From: an uncultured Porphyromonadaceae bacterium
GTDB taxonomy: Bacteria; Bacteroidota; Bacteroidia; Bacteroidales; Muribaculaceae
DNA length: 32,386 bases
Direction: 5' to 3'
NCBI GenBank assembly: GCA_900555715.1
Contig: USMC01000031.1
Location: 1-32,386 of the forward strand
Shown in pieces: positions 24,746 to 32,348 of this stretch; the stretch's first letter is position 1; each line of letters opens with the position of its first letter. The notes beneath the pieces were generated by a model. It was not told the origin of the DNA. It saw only the letters and a program-made list of their open reading frames with translations, and did no database searches. Made by a program: the position numbers and the translations under genes.

Positions 24746-25327
24746 ATGGAACAGAAAAGCATAAAAGGCACAAGGACAGAACATAATCTTCTCGCATCTT
24801 TTGCCGGAGAGAGTCAGGCCCGTTCACGTTATACTCTTTTTGCCAAAAAGGCGGAGGAGGAAGGATATATGCAGATAGCTGCTATTTTCCGTCAGACAGC
24901 CGAGCAGGAACTGCAGCATGCGCGTCAGTTCTTCAGTATGCTCGAAGGTGGCATGGTTGAGATAACGGCTTCATATCCTGCCGGCGTCGTTGGCGATACG
25001 GCGACAAATCTCGCAGAAGCTGCCGCCGGCGAGCACGAGGAATGGGGCGTTCTCTACGAAGACTTTGCAAAAGTGGCGCAGGATGAAGGATTTCCTCAGA
25101 TTGCAAATGCTTACAAATTGATAGCCAAGGTTGAGCAGATGCACGAGCAGCGTTATCTCAAATTGCTCGAACACCTTAAGTCTGGCATGACATTTGAAGA
25201 TGAACAGCCTGTAGAGTGGATGTGCATCAACTGCGGATTCACCATCATGGCAAAAGCTGCGCCCAAGCGTTGCCCCGTTTGCGGCGTCGATCAGGGATGG
25301 TTTGAACGCAAGGCCAGCAACTACTGA
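24746..25327 (+). CDS. rbr: Rubrerythrin
   Basis: A 193-residue non-heme iron peroxidase that reduces hydrogen peroxide in anaerobes. Diiron-site residues are visible in the four-helix bundle: E22, E55 with H58 (EQELQH), E96 or E98, and E130 with H133 (KVEQMH). The C-terminal rubredoxin-like domain has its four cysteines, C160-x2-C163 and C176-x2-C179, which bind one iron. Length is normal. It is divergent from the ECF sigma gene; the gap of 147 nt contains the palindrome ACAATTGT and short ACAAT/ATTGT repeats that might be operator sequence, but I could not place a consensus promoter with confidence. Confidence 0.97.
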   Translation: MEQKSIKGTRTEHNLLASFAGESQARSRYTLFAKKAEEEGYMQIAAIFRQTAEQELQHARQFFSMLEGGMVEITASYPAGVVGDTATNLAEAAAGEHEEWGVLYEDFAKVAQDEGFPQIANAYKLIAKVEQMHEQRYLKLLEHLKSGMTFEDEQPVEWMCINCGFTIMAKAAPKRCPVCGVDQGWFERKASNY

Positions 25328-25354
25328 TTTATAAAGGAATCTAAATATAAAAGA

Positions 25355-25395
25355 CACCGCGGGGCGTCTCTCAACAGAGGTGCCCCGCGGTCTAT
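25355..25395. terminator. Bidirectional terminator between rubrerythrin and M23 peptidase
   Basis: ACCGCGGGGC (25356-25365) pairs with GCCCCGCGGT (25382-25391), 10 bp with a 16-nt loop. Plus strand tail CTATTTGTTT; minus strand tail GTCTTTTATATTT. Fits two convergent genes. Confidence 0.88.
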
Positions 25396-25412
25396 TTGTT
25401 TGGTTTAGACTA

Positions 25413-26384
25413 TTATCTTAGTTTCAGACGCTGACCGATGCGCAGCTTCGTGGTGGTACTGATTCCGTTCAGCTTGCATAGCTTGGCGACGGTTGTGCCG
25501 TTGCGCGATGCTATCTTGCTGAGCGAATCGCCTTTGCGCACACTGTAGGTGGCTGCGCCGCTGTTGCGGTTCTTGCCCGACGATGTCGATGAGCGGACGT
25601 AGGGTTTTGTCGGATTCTCTTTCAGATACTGCGCTGCATACTGGCTGTTTGCCTTGGGGTCGTAGTTGCGCGCTTTCTGGTAGGTATTCTTGTCGAATGT
25701 GAATATGTCGGTGTGTGTGGTCTGATTCGGGAAGTCGAAGATGGCGGCGGGATTGATGGCGTAGCCCATGTAACGTGTCTCGAAGTGCAGGTGCGGTCCG
25801 GTGCTTCTGCCGGTGCTGCCGCCGAGGGCTATGGGGTCGCCGGCTTTGACGTAGTCGCCTTCGTTGACAATGAAACCGGACAGATGACCGTATACGGTCT
25901 CAAGGTCGTTGGTGTGACGGATGACGAGATAGTTGCCGTAGCCGCGTCTTTCGAAGTTGCGGATGCGCACACGCCCGTCGAAGGCGGCGCGCACGGTGTC
26001 GCCGACATTAAGTTTAAGGTCTATGCCTTTATGCATACGGCGGAAACGGCGGCGGTAGCCGTAAGGAGATGTGACATATCCTTTGTGGGGCATGCAGAAG
26101 TTCGATACGTCTATGGTGGCTGTCTGGGGTACTTCCACTCCTGCGTAGCAGTTTACGAAGCGGCTGTCCCATCCTTCGGTATAGATGTCGAACTCGGGTT
26201 CCTCTTCTTCATCGAAGATTTCCTCGAGATATTTCATGGTGTTTTCCACCGAGATGCCGGCATTCCCCTGATTGGCGAGGAGGTTGCCGTGGCTTGCTGC
26301 GTGGCAGGCAGGCAGACGGTAGCCTTCTGCCGAGGCGGCGAAGCCGATTGCCAGCGCTGCTGCTGTTGCTATGATTTTATTCAT
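25413..26384 (-). CDS. M23 family metallopeptidase with C-terminal LysM
   Basis: A 323-residue exported cell-wall hydrolase or its regulator. Signal peptide 1-19 (ALAIGFAASA). An acidic stretch at 55-68. The peptidase M23 (LytM) domain at about 98-215 keeps the zinc ligands: H118 and D122 in HKGID, and H198-L-H200 in GPHLHFE; it should therefore be active on peptidoglycan cross-bridges. One LysM domain at about 277-322 (YSVRKGDSLSKIASRNGTTVAKLCKLNGI...RIGQRLKLR) binds glycan. The order catalytic domain then LysM is usual in Bacteroidota. It is followed by the shared terminator and preceded by ndk, with 22 nt between, so probably same transcript. Confidence 0.95.
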   Translation of the reverse strand: MNKIIATAAALAIGFAASAEGYRLPACHAASHGNLLANQGNAGISVENTMKYLEEIFDEEEEPEFDIYTEGWDSRFVNCYAGVEVPQTATIDVSNFCMPHKGYVTSPYGYRRRFRRMHKGIDLKLNVGDTVRAAFDGRVRIRNFERRGYGNYLVIRHTNDLETVYGHLSGFIVNEGDYVKAGDPIALGGSTGRSTGPHLHFETRYMGYAINPAAIFDFPNQTTHTDIFTFDKNTYQKARNYDPKANSQYAAQYLKENPTKPYVRSSTSSGKNRNSGAATYSVRKGDSLSKIASRNGTTVAKLCKLNGISTTTKLRIGQRLKLR

Positions 26385-26406
26385 CGGAGAGACTGGTTAA
26401 TATGAT

Positions 26407-26871
26407 TTACTGACGTTCGTCGGGTGCGTAGATCGATGCCACGGTGGGGAGCTGGTAGCTGAATATTTCTTCGGGTTTGAAGAAACGGTTGATTTCAATA
26501 ACAGCATTTTCCGGGCTGTCGGAGGCGTGCACGATGTTTTCCTGACCGCTCATGCCGAAGTCGCCGCGTATTGTGCCGGGCGCTGCCGCACGGCAGTTCG
26601 TTGCACCGACCATAGCGCGTACTACCGATACCACATCCTTGCCTTCGAGAACCATCACTATGACGGGGGTCGCCATCATGGATTTAACGAGCGTAGGGAA
26701 GAACGGGCGGTCGACAAGGTGTGCATAGTGCTCGCGGAGAAGCTCTTCGCTGAGCTGCATCATCTTGATGCCTGCGATGCGGAGACCTTTGCGCTGGAAG
26801 CGTACAAGTACGTCGCCTACGAGGCTGCGTGATATGGTGGACGGTTTAAGAATTATGAACGTTTGCTCCAT
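26407..26871 (-). CDS. ndk: Nucleoside-diphosphate kinase
   Basis: A 154-residue enzyme that moves phosphate from ATP to NDPs through a phosphohistidine. The active site is H115 in NIVHASDSPENA, and MEQTFIILKPSTISR is the family's N-terminus, so I start at MEQ although the frame is open for 15 more codons. A short insertion-free core and the C-terminal extension after about residue 135 agree with Bacteroidota homologues. Upstream on the minus strand there is TATCTTTG at 26921-26914, a perfect -7 element. The M23 gene follows 22 nt later. Confidence 0.96.
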   Translation of the reverse strand: MEQTFIILKPSTISRSLVGDVLVRFQRKGLRIAGIKMMQLSEELLREHYAHLVDRPFFPTLVKSMMATPVIVMVLEGKDVVSVVRAMVGATNCRAAAPGTIRGDFGMSGQENIVHASDSPENAVIEINRFFKPEEIFSYQLPTVASIYAPDERQ

Positions 26872-26913
26872 GGCATTTGCGTTAAGTCTTGTTAATAGTT
26901 TATTGCAGTGCTT

Positions 26914-26921
26914 CAAAGATA
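26914..26921 (-). promoter_or_regulatory. Putative -7 element of ndk
   Basis: TATCTTTG on the minus strand, the most common form of the Bacteroidota -7. No TTTG at the expected -33 position. The leader would be near 40 nt. Confidence 0.55.
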
Positions 26922-26968
26922 CGGATTTTTTCTCGGTTTTCGGTCTGTTCTTCGTTTTAAAAATACTA

Positions 26969-27000
26969 AACAGCAGAAACGATGACCGTTTCTGCTGTTG
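26969..27000 (-). terminator. Terminator of the gyrB-side operon (after folB)
   Basis: AACAGCAGAAACG, 5-nt loop, CGTTTCTGCTGTT: a 13-bp perfect stem. Minus-strand tail is TAGTATTTTTAAAA. It lies between the folB stop and the ndk promoter. Confidence 0.75.
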
Positions 27001-27031
27001 TAGCGTATTGATGCTCAGTGTTGTATAAGAA

Positions 27032-27111
27032 AATATGTTTTACAACATATTATGCGAAAACGCCCTTGCGAATTTGTTAACCTGCCGTCGGACGAGCGTA
27101 AAATTTGTTAA
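27032..27111. repeat. Inverted and direct repeats between ndk and folB
   Basis: AATATGTT-ttac-AACATATT (27032-27051) is a perfect 8-bp inverted repeat. Further on, AATTTGTTAA occurs twice as a direct repeat (27071-27080 and 27102-27111). The 262-nt gap 26872-27133 otherwise holds the ndk promoter and the hairpin terminator; I see no gene in it. Confidence 0.6.
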
Positions 27112-27133
27112 TTGCAGATTCTGCTTTCAATTG

Positions 27134-27493
27134 TCACCAGCAGAAGGAAAATCCTGCTTTCCTTAGCTCGCATTCGATGGGCGGATGAAGTTTGTAAAGG
27201 CTTATACGCCCTCCCGTTATCTGAGGAAATGTCGTTGTAAGCGCTCTCTTGATTCTCCCTGCCGTTTCTTCGAGCAGGTCGGCGTCTTTCTCGATTTCGC
27301 AACGCGCCAGACGGCAAATTTCGGCATAGTTCAGTGTGTCTTCGAGCTTGCCGCTCGTCAGAACGGCACCGCAGTCAAATTCAAGCGAGATGTCGGCTTC
27401 GAATATATTCCCGACAGTTTTCTCCTGCGGGAACACACCTATATGGGAAAATACACGAAGCCCTTCGATGATGATTGTGCCGTTGCTGTTCAT
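27134..27493 (-). CDS. folB: Dihydroneopterin aldolase
   Basis: A 119-residue folate-pathway enzyme that splits dihydroneopterin to 6-hydroxymethyl-dihydropterin and glycolaldehyde. Seen: the family's N-terminal IIIEGLRVFSHIGVFPQEK, the conserved LNYAEICRLA near residue 53-62, the pterin-binding E in LLEETAGRI (about 73-81), and the catalytic lysine region ISLYKLHPPI near residue 96-105. Length is typical. It lies 3 nt after rnr, so it is translated from the same message. Confidence 0.95.
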   Translation of the reverse strand: MNSNGTIIIEGLRVFSHIGVFPQEKTVGNIFEADISLEFDCGAVLTSGKLEDTLNYAEICRLARCEIEKDADLLEETAGRIKRALTTTFPQITGGRISLYKLHPPIECELRKAGFSFCW

Positions 27494-27496
27494 CGG

Positions 27497-29731
27497 CTAC
27501 TTCCTTCTTTGACGCCTCTGACGCTGTTTGCCGTGCTTCACTTCTGCTTCGCGCTTCGGTTTGCCCTGCAGCTCTTTGATGCTTTTGGGCGGGTTCTTGT
27601 CGTCGATGAGCGCGAAGTCGAGCTGTTTTCTGGCGAGGTCGGCGCGGGCTACCTGTACGCGCACCTTATCGCCAAGACGATAGCGGTGGTTGTAGCGCCG
27701 TCCGATAAGGCAGTACTGTTTCGGGTCGAAGTCGTAGTAATCGTCGGCGAGATCGCGCATCGGCACAAGTCCTTCGCACTTGTTTTCGTCGAGTTCTACG
27801 TAAAGCCCCCATTCTGTCACGCCTGATATTATGCCGTCGTATATCTCGCCGAGGCGTTCGCTCATATACTCCACCTGTTTGTACTTGATGGATGCGCGTT
27901 CCGCGCTCGAAGCGAGCTGTTCCATCTCTGATGAGTGCTTGCATTCGTCTTCGAGTTTCTGGAGGTTGACGCTTCGGCCGCCTGCAAGATAGCGTTCGAG
28001 CAGACGGTGTACCATCATGTCGGGGTACCGGCGTATGGGAGATGTGAAATGCGTGTAGTAGTCGAAGCCCAGACCGTAGTGACCTATATTATTAGTGGTG
28101 TAAACCGCCTTTGCCATCGACCGCACGGCGAGCGTCGCCAGCAGATTCTCCTCGCCTTTGCCCTTTATGTCCTGGAGCATTTTGTTGATGGACTTGTTGA
28201 TGTCAGCAGGGGTTCCTTTGGTCTTCAGGCGGTAGCCGAATGCTCGTGCCAGTTCGGCGAGATTGTTGAGGCGTTCCGTGTCGGGAACGTCATGGACGCG
28301 GTAGACGAATGCTTTGGCTTTTTTCTTCTTCGGCGGCACGCCTATGGCAGTGGCGACGGCTTTGTTGGCAAGGAGCATGAACTCCTCGATGAGTTTGTTG
28401 GCGTCTTTCGATTCTTTGAAATATACATTGGTGGGACGACCTGTCTCGTCGATGTCGAAGCGTACTTCGAGACGGTCGAAATCGACAGAGCCGTTTTCGT
28501 AGCGGCGTTTGCGGAGAATCTTGGCAAGCCGGTCGAGAGTGAGAATTTCGTTTGCGTAATCTCCCTTGCCCGTTTCGATCACATCCTGAGCTTCTTCGTA
28601 GGTGAAACGGCGGTCGCTGCGTATTACTGTCCTTACAATCTCTGAATTCAGCACGTCTGCCTTGGGTGTCATCTTGAAGATGACTGAGAAGGCAAGCTTG
28701 TCTTCGTCGGGGCGCAGCGAGCAGATGCCGTTGCAGAGGTGTTCGGGGAGCATGGGCACTGTGCGGTCGACAAGGTAGACGCTTGTGGCGCGTTCTTCGG
28801 CTTCGCGGTCGATAATCGTGCCCGGCTTGACGTAGTGTGTAACGTCGGCTATGTGGACACCGATTTCATAATTCCCGTCAGGTAGCTTGCGCACCGACAG
28901 AGCATCGTCGAAATCCTTGGCGTCCTTAGGGTCGATAGTGAATGTGACGGCGCCGCGCATGTCGTGGCGTCGTGACACCTCTTCCGGAGTGATGCCGGCG
29001 TCGATTTTGTCGGCGGCTTTCTCCACTGCCTCCGGATAACGGTAGGGCAGACCGAATTCGGCAAGGATGGCGTGCATTTCGGCATTGTTGTCGCCGGCGG
29101 TGCCGAGGATGTCTATGATTTCTCCTGTCGGGTTCTTTTCGTCGTCGTCCCATCTGGCGATACGTACGATTGCCTTGTCGCCTGTCTTGCCGCCTTTGAG
29201 CTTATTGCGCGGAATGAAGATGTCTGTGGCAAGATATTTTGAGTCGGTCTGCAGGCAGGCGTAGTGGCGCTCTACTTTCAGCGTGCCGATAAATGTCTGT
29301 TCTTTCTTTTCGATTATGTCGGTGACTTCCGCTTCCGGCTCCCTGCCTTTGACACGGGCTGCGATGGTTACTTCTACGCGGTCACCGTTAAGAGCGTGCA
29401 TTGAATTACGTTCGGCAACGAAAATCTCTTCGCCGTCGTCGTCGGTAACGACGCTGTTCTTGCCGTTGGAGCGGCGTACGAATATTCCTGTCGCCTTTGT
29501 CGAGCGTACAGGCGATTTATATTTTCCCGGCGCAGTCTCAAGGATTATGCCGTCGAAGGCGAGTTCTGCAAGGTATAGCGCTACGGTGCGCTGAGCACCT
29601 GGGCTGCTGTCGCCGATAGATGCGGCGACCTGCCGGTAATTATAGGTGCCGTTGGGGGTGCTGGCTATGTATGCGTCAACTGCGCTTCGTATGCGCGCAG
29701 CTTGTTTTCGTGTGTCTTTTGTCTTTGCCAT
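27497..29731 (-). CDS. rnr: Ribonuclease R
   Basis: A 744-residue 3'-to-5' exoribonuclease of the RNB family, which degrades structured RNA and helps ribosome quality control. Seen: N-terminal helix-turn-helix-like region (about 10-75), cold-shock domains (about 80-210), the RNB catalytic segment IDPKDAKDFDDA at 266-277 with its metal-binding aspartates, the later HYGLGFDYYTHFTSPIRRYPD landmark (read as HYGLGFDYYTHF then TSPIRRYPD), a C-terminal S1 domain at about 640-725, and a lysine/arginine tail. I start at MAKTKDTRK; the frame continues upstream through the gyrB terminator and gyrB itself, which cannot be coding. Three bases separate it from folB. Confidence 0.95.
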   Translation of the reverse strand: MAKTKDTRKQAARIRSAVDAYIASTPNGTYNYRQVAASIGDSSPGAQRTVALYLAELAFDGIILETAPGKYKSPVRSTKATGIFVRRSNGKNSVVTDDDGEEIFVAERNSMHALNGDRVEVTIAARVKGREPEAEVTDIIEKKEQTFIGTLKVERHYACLQTDSKYLATDIFIPRNKLKGGKTGDKAIVRIARWDDDEKNPTGEIIDILGTAGDNNAEMHAILAEFGLPYRYPEAVEKAADKIDAGITPEEVSRRHDMRGAVTFTIDPKDAKDFDDALSVRKLPDGNYEIGVHIADVTHYVKPGTIIDREAEERATSVYLVDRTVPMLPEHLCNGICSLRPDEDKLAFSVIFKMTPKADVLNSEIVRTVIRSDRRFTYEEAQDVIETGKGDYANEILTLDRLAKILRKRRYENGSVDFDRLEVRFDIDETGRPTNVYFKESKDANKLIEEFMLLANKAVATAIGVPPKKKKAKAFVYRVHDVPDTERLNNLAELARAFGYRLKTKGTPADINKSINKMLQDIKGKGEENLLATLAVRSMAKAVYTTNNIGHYGLGFDYYTHFTSPIRRYPDMMVHRLLERYLAGGRSVNLQKLEDECKHSSEMEQLASSAERASIKYKQVEYMSERLGEIYDGIISGVTEWGLYVELDENKCEGLVPMRDLADDYYDFDPKQYCLIGRRYNHRYRLGDKVRVQVARADLARKQLDFALIDDKNPPKSIKELQGKPKREAEVKHGKQRQRRQRRK

Positions 29732-29775
29732 GGCTTTGCTGTGTTGAAGCGTGCTCGTAGTCCGGAAAGTGTTGA

Positions 29776-29815
29776 AAAGCCTCCGGTATGTATATATAAC
29801 ATTCCGGAGGCTTTT
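29776..29815 (-). terminator. Hairpin terminator after gyrB
   Basis: AAAGCCTCCGG (29776-29786) pairs with CCGGAGGCTTT (29804-29814), 11 bp, with a further partial match toward the loop. The minus-strand 3' side ends in TTTTC, so termination may be partial, allowing read-through into rnr 45 nt later. No promoter for rnr is visible in the 89-nt gap. Confidence 0.78.
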
Positions 29816-29820
29816 GTAGT

Positions 29821-31752
29821 TTATGCGTCGATATTGGCGTATGTTGCGTTGGATTCGATGAAATCGCGTCGGGGTGCTACGTCTTCTCCCATCAGCATTG
29901 AGAAGATACGGTCGGCTTCGGCGGCGTCGCTGATATGCACTTGCTTGAGGATGCGGTGCTCCGGCGACATTGTTGTCACCCGCAGCTCTTCGTCGGACAT
30001 CTCGCCCAGACCTTTGTAGCGCTGGATGGTGGTGCGCTCGCCGTATTTGCTGATAAACTGCTGCACCTGCATGTCGTTCCAGCAATATTCCTCGGTCTTG
30101 CCGAGTTTGCATTTGTACAGTGGCGGCGATGCAAGGAAAAGATAGCCTTGCTCGATGAGCGGGCGCATGCGGCGGAAGAAGAATGTCATCAGCAGTGTGG
30201 CGATGTGGGCGCCGTCGACATCGGCATCGGTCATGATGATGACCTTGTGATATGCCAGCTTCGAGAGATTCGGAGCCTTGGGGTCGTCTTCGGTGCCTAT
30301 GGTGACGCGCAGGGCGCGGAAGAGGCTGGTGATTTCCTGATTGTCGAATATCTTGTGATCCATTGCCTTTTCGACATTGAGGATTTTGCCTCGTAACGGA
30401 AGGATTGCCTGGAAGCGGCGGTCGCGGGCCTGCTTGGCGGTACCGCCTGCCGAGTCACCCTCGACGAGGAATATCTCGCAGTCTTCGGCGGTGCGGCTGG
30501 AGCAGTCGCTGAGTTTGCCGGGAAGACCGCCGCCGAAAAGCGGCGATTTGCGCAGAATCTTCTGGCGGGCCGCAAGAGCGGCGTGGCGTGCCTGGGCGGC
30601 AAGGACAACCTTCTCTACTATAAGCTTCGCTTCGCGCGGATTCTCTTCCAGATAGTTGAACAGCGCTTCTGATACTGCGGAGCTTACCGCGGGAGCTATT
30701 TCGCTGTTGCCGAGTTTGGTCTTTGTCTGACCTTCGAACTGGGGTTCCAGAACTTTTACCGATATGACGGCGGTGAGACCGTCGCGGAAGTCTTCGGCGC
30801 TGATCTCGACTTTTGCGTTCTTGAGCAGGTTGTTGTCCTCGGCATATTTCTTGAGCGTCGTCGTCAGGCCACGGCGGAAGCCGGTCAGATGTGTGCCGCC
30901 CTCGATGGTGTTGATATTGTTGACGAATGAATAGATATTCTCGTTCGATGTTGTGTTGTATGTCAGCGCCACTTCCACAGGCACGCCCTGGCGTTCGGTG
31001 TTGAGGTGGATGACGTCGTTGATCAGCGATTCTTTGTTCGAGTCGATATATTCTACAAATTCGCGCAGACCATCCTTGGAGTAGAACGTCTCGCTCCGCG
31101 GGTTGCCTTCCGAGTCGAGCTGGCGCATGTCGGTGAGATGCAGCGTGATGCCCGAGTTGAGGTAGGCGAGGTCGCGAAGGCGGTTGGCAAGGGTGGAATA
31201 GTCGTAGACTGTTGTTGTGAAGATGCTGCTGTCGGGCTTGAAGATGATGGTTGTTCCTGTGTGCTCGCTTTCTCCATGAACCTGAAGTGAGGTTGTCGGT
31301 TTGCCGCAGCTGAACTCCATCGAATATATTTTGCCGTTACGGCGCACTTCTGCCCGCAGATATGTGGAAAGTGCGTTCACGCACGATACGCCCACGCCGT
31401 GAAGACCGCCGGAAACTTTATATGAGCCTTTGTCGAACTTGCCGCCGGCATGAAGCACTGTCAGAACAACTTCGAGAGCGCTCTTGTGTTCTTTTTCATG
31501 CATGTCTACCGGTATGCCGCGACCGTCGTCGACAACTTTTATCGAGTTGTCTTCGTTGATAGTCACGCTTATTTCTGAGGCAAAGCCGGCTAATGCTTCG
31601 TCGATTGAGTTGTCCACCACCTCATAGACGAGATGGTGCAGGCCTTTTTCGGAAATGTCGCCAATATACATCGCCGGGCGCTTGCGGACTGCCTCCAGAC
31701 CTTCAAGCACCTGAATGTTACTGGCACTGTATTCCTCTTTTTCTTCTATCAT
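29821..31752 (-). CDS. gyrB: DNA gyrase subunit B
   Basis: The 643-residue ATPase subunit of DNA gyrase, which with GyrA introduces negative supercoils. Seen: ATP-binding N-terminal domain (LEGLEAVRKRPAMYIGD at 16-32, EVVDNSIDEALAG at 44-56, GRGIP at 77-81, GGLHGVGVSCVNALS at 115-129), and the Toprim domain with EGDSAGG at 431-437 and the metal site TDADVDGAHI at 508-517, then QRYKGLGEM at 577-585. The tail FIESNATYANIDA is that of Bacteroidota GyrB. I take MIEEKEEYSA as the start; the frame is open into the rRNA promoter region upstream, which is not coding. It is transcribed away from the rRNA operon from the promoter at 31798-31828. Confidence 0.96.
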   Translation of the reverse strand: MIEEKEEYSASNIQVLEGLEAVRKRPAMYIGDISEKGLHHLVYEVVDNSIDEALAGFASEISVTINEDNSIKVVDDGRGIPVDMHEKEHKSALEVVLTVLHAGGKFDKGSYKVSGGLHGVGVSCVNALSTYLRAEVRRNGKIYSMEFSCGKPTTSLQVHGESEHTGTTIIFKPDSSIFTTTVYDYSTLANRLRDLAYLNSGITLHLTDMRQLDSEGNPRSETFYSKDGLREFVEYIDSNKESLINDVIHLNTERQGVPVEVALTYNTTSNENIYSFVNNINTIEGGTHLTGFRRGLTTTLKKYAEDNNLLKNAKVEISAEDFRDGLTAVISVKVLEPQFEGQTKTKLGNSEIAPAVSSAVSEALFNYLEENPREAKLIVEKVVLAAQARHAALAARQKILRKSPLFGGGLPGKLSDCSSRTAEDCEIFLVEGDSAGGTAKQARDRRFQAILPLRGKILNVEKAMDHKIFDNQEITSLFRALRVTIGTEDDPKAPNLSKLAYHKVIIMTDADVDGAHIATLLMTFFFRRMRPLIEQGYLFLASPPLYKCKLGKTEEYCWNDMQVQQFISKYGERTTIQRYKGLGEMSDEELRVTTMSPEHRILKQVHISDAAEADRIFSMLMGEDVAPRRDFIESNATYANIDA

Positions 31753-31797
31753 TACTTTTATATAAGAAATGGGTGTTTGTCTTTTTGAAATTGCATA

Positions 31798-31828
31798 CAA
31801 AGGTACAAAAAAAATATCGTCCGGCAAA
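31798..31828 (-). promoter_or_regulatory. Consensus promoter of gyrB
   Basis: Minus strand: TTTG (31828-31825), 19 nt, TACCTTTG (31805-31798); the ATG is at 31752, giving a leader of about 40 nt. Confidence 0.75.
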
Positions 31829-31960
31829 AATCTTTTCATTATCTCAATAATATAACACGCGCAAGTGCGCGCCCGCATGAGTGCAATTTGTCTGTCGTAG
31901 GGTATACTGTGTAAACGAATGTTAAATATATGTTTTATAACAAACTTTTCTCTGAAAATA

Positions 31961-31992
31961 TTTGGTAGTTTCGGAAGAAGGGAGTAATTTTG
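31961..31992 (+). promoter_or_regulatory. rRNA operon promoter P1
   Basis: TTTG (31961-31964), 20 nt, TAATTTTG (31985-31992). Five bases later begins CGCTTTCGGGAAGC, the sequence also found after P2. It is 357 nt upstream of the predicted 16S start. Confidence 0.75.
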
Positions 31993-31996
31993 CACT

Positions 31997-32124
31997 CGCT
32001 TTCGGGAAGCACCCCCGCGAGCGATTGCAAGAGAGCAGTCGAAATGATAAAATAAGTTAAAATACGAACAAATTTTTTGTTGTTTTGTTATTTCGCCGTA
32101 ACTTTGTAACCGCTTTCGGGAAGC
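31997..32124 (+). repeat. Duplicated promoter-proximal 14-mer
   Basis: CGCTTTCGGGAAGC occurs exactly at 31997-32010 and 32111-32124, each time five bases after a -7 element. It can fold as GCTT-TCGGG-AAGC, a small hairpin at or right after the transcription start. The copies are 114 nt apart. Copy 1 also sits inside a larger possible stem CTCGC/GCGAG (31995-31999 with 32017-32021). Confidence 0.85.
32076..32106 (+). promoter_or_regulatory. rRNA operon promoter P2
   Basis: TTTG (32076-32079), 19 nt, TAACTTTG (32099-32106), preceded by an A/T-rich stretch (32046-32090) that could act as an UP-like element. It is the more 16S-proximal of the two tandem promoters. Confidence 0.8.
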
Positions 32125-32348
32125 CTGAAAAGCAAGTGAACATTGATAGTTTGACAACAGATACGATAGTAGTACAAGAGTGTAACGGACACTGAGCAAT
32201 CAGTGTTGTTCGACTCTGCCAATTCCACTATAAAAGATCTAAGACGATTCGATCCGGTCGGGAATCAACGGTTCTTCAAAGGTGACGTCTTGTGAAAGGC
32301 AAAATTTAAACAATCTTGCCTTGCTTTCAATAGAAAACAAGATAAGCA
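32107..32348 (+). other. rRNA operon 5' leader
   Basis: About 240 nt from P2 to the mature 16S end, with no ORF. It contains a hairpin ACACTGA-gcaa-TCAGTGT (32189-32206), extended by AGAGT/ACTCT (32177-32181 and 32213-32217), a second small stem GATTC/GAATC (32246-32250, 32262-32266), a boxA-like GTTCTTCAAA (32271-32280) that may support antitermination, and a stem AAGGCAA/TTGCCTT (32296-32322) close to the 16S end that may be part of processing. The boxA and processing roles are inferred. Confidence 0.6.

Noticed and set aside
29732..30112. N-terminal extension of RNase R into gyrB
   Set aside because: The added residues are out-of-frame gyrB sequence and read through the gyrB terminator; homologues begin near MAKTKDTRK.
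31753..32199. N-terminal extension of GyrB into the rRNA promoter region
   Set aside because: The frame covers two promoters and leader repeats; the conserved GyrB start lies at 31752, just after a consensus promoter.
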